A DNA stretch of 64,000 bases from Lamprobacter modestohalophilus (GTDB lineage: Bacteria; Pseudomonadota; Gammaproteobacteria; Chromatiales; Chromatiaceae). The translations under genes and the position numbers were made by a program. This document shows, one piece after another, positions 53,347 through 61,077 of this stretch. A model generated the notes under the pieces. The model saw only the letters and a list, made by a program, of their open reading frames with translations. It searched no databases and was not told the origin of the DNA. The stretch lies in NCBI RefSeq assembly GCF_016583905.1, contig NZ_NRRY01000012.1, positions 1 to 64,000 on the forward strand. Direction: 5' to 3'. Position 1 is the first letter of the stretch, and each line of letters begins with the position of its first letter.

Positions 53347-54371
53347 GCTCCGTGAGTGAACCGCATCCAGATCGCGAAACGGGCGCGCGTGCCGATGCGG
53401 CCACTGGCAGCGCAGTCAGTTCGAGCGGTGAGGCAGGGCGCCAAGCGAACAGCACGAACAGCGACTCCGGCCGCGGATCGGGCCGGGATCTGCTCCACAG
53501 TGATCGCACCTTCGACTTCAGTGGCCCCATGCAAGTCTGGCAAGGCTTCGGGCAGGACTTCAAGGAGCTGACCCGGCGCGATCGGCAGTTCAACTTCATG
53601 ATCCGCGCCAAGGATCTGGAGTTGGATGTCAGTCATGGTCCGATCCTCTATCTCGAAGGTCTGAACGTCAGCTTCGACGGCTTTAAGGCGATCAACGAGC
53701 TGAATCTCTATGTCAATGCCGGCGAGTTGCGCTGCGTGATCGGCCCGAATGGCGCTGGCAAGACGACGATGATGGACATCATCACCGGCAAGACGCGACC
53801 GGATTCGGGCAGCGCCTTCTTCGGCCAGAAGATCGACCTGCTGCGACTGACCGAGCCCGAGATCGCCGAGGTGGGCATCGGGCGCAAGTTCCAGAAGCCG
53901 ACCGTGTTCGAGCACCACAGCGTGTTCGAGAACCTCGAACTGGCGATGGCGGCGGACAAGCGCGTCTTTCCGACGCTGCTCGCTCGGTTGACGGGAAAAG
54001 AGCGCGATCGCATCGACGAGGTCCTCGGCATCATCGGCCTGCAGGAACAAGCGCAGCGTGAGGCCAGCGTGCTCTCGCACGGGCAGAAGCAATGGCTCGA
54101 GATCGGCATGCTGTTGATGCAAGACCCGCATCTGCTGCTGGTCGACGAGCCGGTCGCTGGCATGACCCATCAGGAGATGGAGCGCACCGCCGAGCTACTG
54201 ACATCGCTTGCTGGCAAGCATACGGTGGTCGTCGTCGAGCACGACATGGACTTCGTGCGCTCGATCGCTAAGCGTGTCACTGTGCTGCACCAGGGCTCGG
54301 TGTTGGCCGAGGGCAGCATGGATGAGGTTCAGAACGATCCGCGTGTGATCGAGGTCTATCTTGGCGAGTGA
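53343..54371 (+). CDS. urtD: Urea ABC transporter ATP-binding protein UrtD
   Basis: LivG-type ATPase with Walker A GPNGAGKTT, signature SHGQKQWLEIGMLLMQ, Walker B LLLVDEPVAGMTHQE and H-loop VVEHDMDFV. The SHGQKQWLEI form is typical of UrtD. At 342 residues it has an additional N-terminal stretch of about 75 residues, mainly serine-, glycine- and arginine-rich, before FDGFKAI. The start has an AAGGAG site. The second ATPase, UrtE, usually encoded next, is absent here. Confidence 0.93.
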   Translation: MSSVSEPHPDRETGARADAATGSAVSSSGEAGRQANSTNSDSGRGSGRDLLHSDRTFDFSGPMQVWQGFGQDFKELTRRDRQFNFMIRAKDLELDVSHGPILYLEGLNVSFDGFKAINELNLYVNAGELRCVIGPNGAGKTTMMDIITGKTRPDSGSAFFGQKIDLLRLTEPEIAEVGIGRKFQKPTVFEHHSVFENLELAMAADKRVFPTLLARLTGKERDRIDEVLGIIGLQEQAQREASVLSHGQKQWLEIGMLLMQDPHLLLVDEPVAGMTHQEMERTAELLTSLAGKHTVVVVEHDMDFVRSIAKRVTVLHQGSVLAEGSMDEVQNDPRVIEVYLGE

Positions 54372-54456
54372 TCAGAGCGGTGGTCCGAGGTTGCGTCCAA
54401 CACAGGATAGCGCCAAGCTGAGCACCAGAGCTGACTATTGAGGAGTCCTTGCAGCG

Positions 54457-54936
54457 TTGACGACTGACTACGAGACCGACTTCTATGCCTGGTCCGATGA
54501 ACAGGCGAGGCTACTGCGCGGTCGTCGTTTCACTGAGCTCGACATTGCGCATCTTGCCGAGGAGGTCGAGGACTTGGGAAAGCGGGAGCGTCGCGCCCTG
54601 GAAAGCCGTTTGGCCGTGCTGATTGGGCATCTGCTGAAGTGGCGCTATCAAACGGACTATCCGTATCGAAAATCCTGGCGCGCGACCATCAATACCCAGC
54701 GCCGCTCAATCCAGCGCCTCTTGGCTGAGAATCCGAGCCTTGGCGCGCAGCTCGAAGCGTTGATCGCAAGTGCTTATCCAGACGCGGTCGACTTGGCGGT
54801 CGCTGAAACGTCACTGGACTACGTTGCATTTCCACCAGGCTGTCCTTGGGACCGTGATCTGATTCTTGGCGACCATTGGCCATCGCTCTCACCCGATCGT
54901 GGCGGAATCGGCGCCGATCCATCGAGCTCCGGTTAG
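54457..54936 (+). CDS. DUF29 family protein
   Basis: A 159-residue DUF29 protein: DYETDFYAWSDEQARLLRG, HLAEEVEDLGKRERRALESRL and HLLKWRYQ are characteristic. DUF29 is abundant in cyanobacteria and purple bacteria; function unknown. It begins with TTG 54457 and occupies the place where urtE would be expected, though the gap suggests an independent gene. Confidence 0.8.
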   Translation: MTTDYETDFYAWSDEQARLLRGRRFTELDIAHLAEEVEDLGKRERRALESRLAVLIGHLLKWRYQTDYPYRKSWRATINTQRRSIQRLLAENPSLGAQLEALIASAYPDAVDLAVAETSLDYVAFPPGCPWDRDLILGDHWPSLSPDRGGIGADPSSSG

Positions 54937-54937
54937 C

Positions 54938-55984
54938 TCACAACAGCCCGAACCAGAAGGCACAGCCACCCGCGATGAAGTGGAATAGGGTGACGCCGGC
55001 CAGGTTGGGATTTCGCAGGTAGAAGAGGCCGAATACGACGCTGCTGACCATGGTGAGGATCACGGCGGCGAAACCGAAATGTAGGTGAAACAGGCCGAAC
55101 AGCGAGGAGGTGAGCAGGACGGATTTGAAGCCTTTGCTGTCGTCGAGGAAGCGCTGAAAGGTGGTTTGCAAAAATCCGCGCGCGACCAGCTCTTGCACAA
55201 AGCTGTGAACGAGATAGCCAAGGGTTGGCCACAACTCGAATTGTCCCGGTTTTCCCGGCAGTGCGCCGAAATGATGCAGGGTCAGCGCGATGGCTGCGAC
55301 CAGTGCGGCGAAGAGGAATGAAGCCAGCGCCCCTTCTCTGAGTGAGCGCCCGAGCCCGTTAGTGCTCAAGCCGAGGTCTTGCCTTGTCAATCCCATCAGC
55401 CGGATGATCACGAGCGCCGGAACAAACTGGACGACGAGATAGCCCCAGGTGAACGCGGGCGTATAGACGTCAACGTCAACAATGGAGCGGGCGATGAAGT
55501 TGTTAACGATGGTGCCGATCGACATGACGCCGAGGGCGTAAAGAAAGAAGCGGCCGAACAGCTGTCTGTTTCGGACCTCGTCCAGGTTCTCTTGGAGCAG
55601 ACGCACTCGCTCGCTCACATCCGCGATCGATGCGACCACGCCAACCGGCTCGCCCGCCTCGCCAGCCAGCAGGTTGGTGCGCACCACCCAGTGGAGGACC
55701 GAGCTGTCGTCGCCTGCGATCTGGATCTCGGCGGTGTGGGGTGTGGCGGGGTCGTAGATCGCGTCAAGAACGCAGTCGTTCAGGCCTTCCAGATCACCGC
55801 GGTCGATAAAGGTCTCCGCGAAGCTCCGACCGAGGACCTCTTCAGCCTTGATGCCGAGCAGCCGCTCCGCGGCAGGGTTCAGCATGATGATGGCGCCCTT
55901 GCGATCGATCGACATCACCGCATCGCGCATACTCTCGATCGTTTCGCGAGCCAGTAAATCGGAGGCATGGAGATCGTCGCTCAT
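54938..55984 (-). CDS. PAS domain fused to CPBP intramembrane protease-like domain
   Basis: The N-terminal 125 residues form a cytoplasmic PAS/PAC domain (MSIDRKGAIIMLNPAAERLLG, VVASIADVSER). The remaining 220 residues are a membrane CPBP/CAAX-protease-like (Abi) domain. Key residues are largely present: QELVARGFLQ (the usual EExxxR with the first E as Q), GLFHLHFG (FxxxH) and LFHFIAG (third His motif). Direct fusion of a sensory PAS to a CPBP domain is unusual. It would couple a cytoplasmic signal to proteolysis or to another role in the membrane. Confidence 0.82.
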   Translation of the reverse strand: MSDDLHASDLLARETIESMRDAVMSIDRKGAIIMLNPAAERLLGIKAEEVLGRSFAETFIDRGDLEGLNDCVLDAIYDPATPHTAEIQIAGDDSSVLHWVVRTNLLAGEAGEPVGVVASIADVSERVRLLQENLDEVRNRQLFGRFFLYALGVMSIGTIVNNFIARSIVDVDVYTPAFTWGYLVVQFVPALVIIRLMGLTRQDLGLSTNGLGRSLREGALASFLFAALVAAIALTLHHFGALPGKPGQFELWPTLGYLVHSFVQELVARGFLQTTFQRFLDDSKGFKSVLLTSSLFGLFHLHFGFAAVILTMVSSVVFGLFYLRNPNLAGVTLFHFIAGGCAFWFGLL

Positions 55985-56089
55985 CGGAGATTAGCGTGCG
56001 TTGTCAGGGGCTGGAAAGCAGCTTCGCAGTGTCGCACTGCGCAAAGCAAACGGGCAAGGCGATTAGGTTTAGGGCCGGCCCAAGTTCGA

Positions 56090-57286
56090 TCACATCTGGC
56101 CGCGCTCATCGTTGCGCCCAGAGCCGCGCTCATAATAGTCAAGCAAGCGATCGACAGCGGCATCCCAACTGAGACTGGCTTCCAGTGGGTCCGCGACAGG
56201 CTGATGGCTTAGGGCGTGGCGCAGACAGGCCTGAAACTCCTCTGGTGAGGAGTAACACAAGGCATTTTGAAACGGATAGAAGAGCTCGTTACTTGGGTCT
56301 CGGGGCAGGATGACGAACTTGCGCTGGCCGAGGGCTTCTGCCGTGGTGGTGCAGAGCATCTCGCTCTTTGATGCATTGATGAAGACCCGGTAGCGCGCGA
56401 TATCCGCCGCCGGTGCGGTGGATAGTCCACGGAAATTGAGCTGTACGCCGCGTGCCCGTGCATAGTCGGCAATCGCTGCCCGGTCGCGGCCGATGCCGAA
56501 GACGTCGATACTGCGATCTGCGCTTTGATCTGCGCTTTGATCTGCACAGTGATTTACTCCGTCCGCAAGCAGATCGATAAGCTCGCGAAAGCCTTTCTCC
56601 CAGATCAGCTTGCCCATGAAATAGAGGTTCTGGCGGTTGTCCGCTTGCCCCGCATGGTCGAAGAACGCCGGATGAATGCCGCTGATCAGCAGGCGTTGGG
56701 CCTTGGCCAAATCGGGTAGGATGTCGGCCAGCAGGATGACATCATCGCAGCGGTGCTCGATCAGCCAGCGATTGTAGCGCTCCAGCCAGCCCGCGACCCG
56801 AGGCAAGCGGGGCAACGCCTGTTCGCAATAGTAGCGATAGTTGGTCAGCACGATGCCGGTGACGCGGGCTGCGCGTTCGCGGTAGCGGTTCCAGGGCTGC
56901 GCCCAGTTCAGGTGCTCTGGCTCCTCGAGAATAAGCCAGTCGCAGGGGCGCAGGCGTTTCGGTAATCCGACAGTCGGTAGGATGGAGCCGAGCGCGTCCC
57001 AGTAGCGGGCCGGGTAGAATTCGATCAGCAGGCGCGGGCAGGCTGGCTGCGGTAACTGGGAGCGAATGTAGCTGGCCTGGGCTGAAGGAGTCGGAAATCC
57101 TCCGTTGTCCCGGCATTCGGCATCGCCAAACAACCGCAACTGCTGCTTGGGAGGAATCCAGGGCAGGTAGAGGCAGACATCGAGCCCGCGCTGGGCCAAA
57201 GCGTGGGCACGCAGCAGTGCCAGGATCGCCGTGCCGGTGCGCCATGGCAGCGCCGCAGTGCTCAGGATATTGATGGTCTTGAGCAT
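56090..57286 (-). CDS. Plant-type digalactosyldiacylglycerol synthase (DGD)-like glycosyltransferase
   Basis: GT4-like glycosyltransferase of 398 residues. It matches the glycosyltransferase domain of plant DGD1/DGD2 in order. Visible blocks are STAALPWRTGTA near the start, FYPARYWDALGSILP, the diagnostic EEPEHLNW, GIVLTNYRYY, YFMGKLIWEKGFRELIDLL, DVFGIGRD, VFINASKSEMLCTTTAEALG, KFVILPRDPSNELFYPF and LSWDAAVDRLLDY. DGD transfers galactose from UDP-Gal to monogalactosyldiacylglycerol. A short insertion of ADQSADQ repeats follows residue 240. It is divergent from the desaturase/MGD-like pair with only 49 bp between starts. Family assignment is strong; sugar specificity is inferred. Confidence 0.82.
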   Translation of the reverse strand: MLKTINILSTAALPWRTGTAILALLRAHALAQRGLDVCLYLPWIPPKQQLRLFGDAECRDNGGFPTPSAQASYIRSQLPQPACPRLLIEFYPARYWDALGSILPTVGLPKRLRPCDWLILEEPEHLNWAQPWNRYRERAARVTGIVLTNYRYYCEQALPRLPRVAGWLERYNRWLIEHRCDDVILLADILPDLAKAQRLLISGIHPAFFDHAGQADNRQNLYFMGKLIWEKGFRELIDLLADGVNHCADQSADQSADRSIDVFGIGRDRAAIADYARARGVQLNFRGLSTAPAADIARYRVFINASKSEMLCTTTAEALGQRKFVILPRDPSNELFYPFQNALCYSSPEEFQACLRHALSHQPVADPLEASLSWDAAVDRLLDYYERGSGRNDERGQM

Positions 57287-57335
57287 GGCTCAACGGCTCG
57301 CTCGAAACGTGGTTTCAATCAGTAGGCGGCAATTG

Positions 57336-58268
57336 ATGATCGACAGTCGATATTACCAGGCCAATCCGCTGATCTATCTCGGCGATTTCACGCTGTCCAT
57401 GACCGGCTTCGTGGTCGCTTTCATCTTCTGCCTGCGGACAAGCGGTCTTGTGTTTGCGCTCTGCTTTGTTGTCAGCTGTGTCTGCCTCTATCGCGCCGGT
57501 ACCTTTGTCCACGAGCTGACCCATCAGTATCGCAGCGGGCAGCTCAACTGGTTTCATCGGCTCTGGAACCTCACCGCGGGGGCAATTTTCATGGCGCCGG
57601 CGGTGCGCTTCTTCGATCCGCATCAGATACATCACAAGGTTGGCACCTTTGCCACGCGGCAAGATCCCCAGTACCTGCTGCTGCGCACCGACTGGAAGTT
57701 GGCGGCCTTGATGCTGCTGGTTGGTCCTTTCGTGATGCCCATCGCCTGCCTGTTTTTCGTGTTGGCGGCTAGTCTGGGTGAGAAGGTCGATATCGAGGGC
57801 AGGATTGATCGCTATCTGACGCGCAAGAAGGGCGCTGCGGCGGGTAGTGCCTTGCCCGCCCAGTACAAGCGGGAGATGACCCTCTATAGCCGCTATTATC
57901 TGGTGGTGATCGCTGTCTATGTCTGGCTCTGGCCGGAGACCATCCCGCTACTCTATGCCGTTCAGGTTGGGGTCTGGTGGCTGGGCATCCTGCGCATCCC
58001 GCTGGAGCATGAGATGCGTGAGTATCGCGAGCAGACCGATGCCAGGGATCATGTGATCGACAGTTTCACCGTTGAAAGCCCGTTCGCCGAGATCCTGCAG
58101 CCGCTCAGCCTGCGATTGCACACCGCGCATCACATGTACCCTGGCGTTCCCTACCATAACCTGCCCGCACTGCATGCGGAGCTTAAGCGTACCAACCCGG
58201 AGTATCGCAAGAGCATGGTTCCCTTCCTGAACCTAGTGCTGGGGCCACGGCGCATTGCATCGGATTGA
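57336..58268 (+). CDS. Fatty acid desaturase-superfamily membrane protein
   Basis: Di-iron membrane desaturase or hydroxylase of 310 residues with all three histidine boxes: HELTH (near residue 67), HQIHH (near 100) and HTAHH (near 263), between four hydrophobic segments. The length fits short-chain-box desaturases rather than full-size DesA types. The ATG at 57336 is used; TTG 57333 is equally placed. The stop overlaps the TTG start of the MGD-like gene by four bases, so translation is coupled. Likely acts on acyl chains of the lipid made by the two neighbouring glycosyltransferases. Confidence 0.82.
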   Translation: MIDSRYYQANPLIYLGDFTLSMTGFVVAFIFCLRTSGLVFALCFVVSCVCLYRAGTFVHELTHQYRSGQLNWFHRLWNLTAGAIFMAPAVRFFDPHQIHHKVGTFATRQDPQYLLLRTDWKLAALMLLVGPFVMPIACLFFVLAASLGEKVDIEGRIDRYLTRKKGAAAGSALPAQYKREMTLYSRYYLVVIAVYVWLWPETIPLLYAVQVGVWWLGILRIPLEHEMREYREQTDARDHVIDSFTVESPFAEILQPLSLRLHTAHHMYPGVPYHNLPALHAELKRTNPEYRKSMVPFLNLVLGPRRIASD

Positions 58269-59548
58269 CTGGCTTGACCCCTCAGCAGCCGGCCCTTGAA
58301 TCCGCGGTGCCTGATGATCCGCGCCCCCATGTGGTCATCGTCTATACCGACGCGGGTGGTGGTCATCGCGCGAGCGCGCAGGCGCTGCGCAGCGTGCTCG
58401 AGGCGGATGGTCGTTACCGCGTCACGCTCGTCAACCCCTACCGGGAGGTGCTTGCCCACCTCGACCCGTTCACGCGCTTCACCGGGCGCAACGTCGAGGC
58501 GACCTACAACGAGCTGGTGCTCGGCGGAGGACGCACCGGACTCTTTTGCCGCGGCTTCTTCATCCTGTCCTTCATCGCGGTCGCCTTTCTGCGGCGCGCG
58601 GGACGACGCGAGTTCGCTCGGCTTTGGGCAGCGACGCGGCCCGACCTGGTGATCTCGGTGCTGCCGGTCCTCAATCCGGCGATGATCGACGCCATCAAGA
58701 CCTACCGGGGCGGTTCGGTCCCCTTTGCGATCATGATGACGGATTGGGCCGAGATCTCCCGCTTCGTCTGGTTCCCCAAGGGGACCGACTATGCGGCCAT
58801 CTCGGGGACCGAGGAAGGGTTGGCGCGGCTGCGTGCTAAGCGGCATCCAGAGGAACGAATCTTTCCCACCGGCGGGTTGCTGATTCGGACGCAGTTCCTT
58901 GAGCCATTGCCAGAGGACATCGGTGCCGCGCGCGTCGCGCTTGGGCTTGAGGCGGATCGCCCGACCCTCGTCATGACCTATGGCGGGCATGGCGGTCCGC
59001 GCATGGTCGAGCTTGCCGATACACTTGCCGCTGCGGACGCTCAGGTGCAGGTGATCTTCCTGTGCGGGCGTAACGAGACGCTCGCGCGCAGACTCCAGAG
59101 TGCGCATCTGCCGTTCCCGCACCTCGTCCTCGGCTATCGCGACGACATCCACCGCTATCTGGCGCTCGCCGATCTGTTTGTCGGCAAGGCCGGCCCGCAG
59201 TCGATCTCGGAGGCGCTGGCGCTCGGCCTACCGCTGCTGATCGATGAGTGGCGCGTACTGCCGCAGGAGCGGGCACTGACGCGCTGGGTGAAGAGGAGCG
59301 CGGGCGGAGCCACCTTCAGGCGTCCGGCGCAGTTCGTGCGCGAGGTGCAGGCGCTAGCTGCTCGGCCAGGCTCAGGCAGCACGCCTGAGGTGGCGCGGCG
59401 CAATACCGCCGCAGGCGACATCCTTCGCATCGTCGAGGCCCTCCTCGCGGGGGAGGACGCGACCGATGCGGTTTGGATTTCCTCTCCGTCCAAGCGGCCG
59501 TCGCCGTCGCTTCAGCGGCCTACAAAAGAACAGGCGTACGACGGATGA
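58265..59548 (+). CDS. MGDG synthase-like glycosyltransferase (GT28)
   Basis: Member of the MGDG synthase/UgtP/MurG group. The N-terminal MGDG-synthase domain shows IVYTDAGGGHRASAQALRSVLE (quoted as TDAGGGHRASAQAL). It continues with PDLVISVLPVLNP, PFAIMMTDW, TGGLLIRTQFLEP (the analogue of GLPVRPSF), MTYGGHGG, FLCGRNETL, GYRDDIHRYLALADLFVGKAGPQSISEAL (the UDP-sugar-binding end, shown in part as GKAGPQSISEAL). It has 427 residues; the last 40 are low-complexity. It probably adds the first hexose to diacylglycerol. TTG start coupled to the upstream desaturase-like gene. Confidence 0.82.
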   Translation: MTGLTPQQPALESAVPDDPRPHVVIVYTDAGGGHRASAQALRSVLEADGRYRVTLVNPYREVLAHLDPFTRFTGRNVEATYNELVLGGGRTGLFCRGFFILSFIAVAFLRRAGRREFARLWAATRPDLVISVLPVLNPAMIDAIKTYRGGSVPFAIMMTDWAEISRFVWFPKGTDYAAISGTEEGLARLRAKRHPEERIFPTGGLLIRTQFLEPLPEDIGAARVALGLEADRPTLVMTYGGHGGPRMVELADTLAAADAQVQVIFLCGRNETLARRLQSAHLPFPHLVLGYRDDIHRYLALADLFVGKAGPQSISEALALGLPLLIDEWRVLPQERALTRWVKRSAGGATFRRPAQFVREVQALAARPGSGSTPEVARRNTAAGDILRIVEALLAGEDATDAVWISSPSKRPSPSLQRPTKEQAYDG

Positions 59549-59588
59549 GCGACTATGATCCTGTTTTCGACGCAGCCAGTGACGCTTC

Positions 59589-61037
59589 ATGAACAACCCG
59601 GTTGTTTCCGCGGCCAGGGATCGACCCGATAGCGCGACCTGTCAACTGCGCGGCGGTCTCCTTGCGCGCCTGACCCTGTTTGGCGTGACCCTGTTTGGCG
59701 TCGCCCTCTGTGCCGCACTCCCGGCCCTTGCCTTGGACAGCGTGACCCTGCAGCTGAAATGGCGCCATCAGTTTCAGTTCGCCGGCTACTCCGAGGAAGT
59801 GATCGCGCAACCCATGCAGGACGCCCTCACCCCGCCATCGGCGGAGAAGGTCGCAGCGCTCATGCGCGAGACGATCGAGCGCCTCTTGGCGGGCGACACC
59901 AAGGCGATCTACGTCACCACCGAGGTCGACCAACCGCACCGCGACGGCCACATCGTGCCGACAGAGGTCGTCACAACCTATCTGCTGGACAAGGCCGATC
60001 AGCCCGTCAAGCTGCTTGGCATCACGCGCGACATCTCCCAACGCAAGGCGCTGGAGTCTGAATTGCGTACCCGCGTCGCCGCCATCGAGGCCGCGGCCGA
60101 CGCCATCGTCATCACCGACACCCAGGGCCGCCTGCTGTATGTCAATCCCGCCTTCACCCGGCAAACCGGCTTCGATCGGGAGTCGGTCAAAGGTCATGAC
60201 ACCCGGATTCTCAACAGCGGCAAACAGTCCAGGGCCTTTTATGCACAGCTCTGGCAGACCGTCCTGGCCGGCCGGATTTGGCGTGGCGAGTTGATCAATC
60301 GTCGCAAGAACGGCGAGCTTTACGAGGAGGAAATGGCCATTTCCCCGGTCAAGAATGAGCAAGGCCAGATCGAGTATTTCGTGGCCGTCAAGCGCGATAT
60401 CAGCGGCCAGCGTGCCATGGAACGCGCCCTACAGGCCGCGAACCAGGAACTTCAACAGAACCTGGACAAGATTAGTCGCTTGCAGGAGATCCTCGCCGAA
60501 CAGGCAGTCCGCGACCCGCTGACCGGCCTGTACAACCGGCGTTATCTCGACGAGACCCTCGCACGCGAATTTGCCCGAACCGAGCGCGAGGACTCTCCCT
60601 TGGCAGTGGCCATGATCGACGTCGACTTCTTCAAGCGGATCAACGACACCTGGGGGCACTCGGCCGGCGATGAGATCCTCAAGCGGCTGGCCCAATGCCT
60701 GCAGCTGGGGGTCCGTGAGGGCGATATCGTCTGTCGCTATGGCGGTGAGGAATTCCTACTGTTGCTGCCGCGTATCGCCCTGGAGATCGCCTTCCAGCGC
60801 GCCGAGCGCTTGCGCCGCGAGTTTGCCGACAGCGCGCTGCAGTGGGGCGAGGCCCAGATCCAGGCAACGCTGTCGATTGGGCTGGCGAGTTTCCCCGACC
60901 ATGCCCAAACCCCGCAGGCCCTGATCGAGCAGGCCGACGCGGCCCTGTATCGTGCGAAGCGATCGGGACGCAATCGAACCGAGGTTGCATCAGCCACCGC
61001 CTCCGCAGCGATCACCACAGCGGTCACCCCGGGATAG
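59589..61037 (+). CDS. Diguanylate cyclase with internally deleted sensor region
   Basis: C-terminal GGDEF domain (about 305-465) is intact, with DPLTGLYNRRYLDE, YGGEEFLLLL and an R-x-x-x-x-S-I-G-L-A-S-F end. A complete PAS/PAC (about 165-280) precedes it. The N-terminus starts with a signal peptide and LDSVTLQLKWRHQFQFAGY, the first residues of a periplasmic NMT1/THI5-like sensor, but then jumps directly into the middle of a cytoplasmic PAS (SEEVIAQPMQDALTPPS). The periplasmic domain, transmembrane helix and first PAS half are missing. The enzyme may be mislocalised or inactive. Confidence 0.85.
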   Translation: MNNPVVSAARDRPDSATCQLRGGLLARLTLFGVTLFGVALCAALPALALDSVTLQLKWRHQFQFAGYSEEVIAQPMQDALTPPSAEKVAALMRETIERLLAGDTKAIYVTTEVDQPHRDGHIVPTEVVTTYLLDKADQPVKLLGITRDISQRKALESELRTRVAAIEAAADAIVITDTQGRLLYVNPAFTRQTGFDRESVKGHDTRILNSGKQSRAFYAQLWQTVLAGRIWRGELINRRKNGELYEEEMAISPVKNEQGQIEYFVAVKRDISGQRAMERALQAANQELQQNLDKISRLQEILAEQAVRDPLTGLYNRRYLDETLAREFARTEREDSPLAVAMIDVDFFKRINDTWGHSAGDEILKRLAQCLQLGVREGDIVCRYGGEEFLLLLPRIALEIAFQRAERLRREFADSALQWGEAQIQATLSIGLASFPDHAQTPQALIEQADAALYRAKRSGRNRTEVASATASAAITTAVTPG

Positions 61038-61077
61038 GCAATCGCCCTGGTCGACACACCGGAGGACGTGTGAACGC

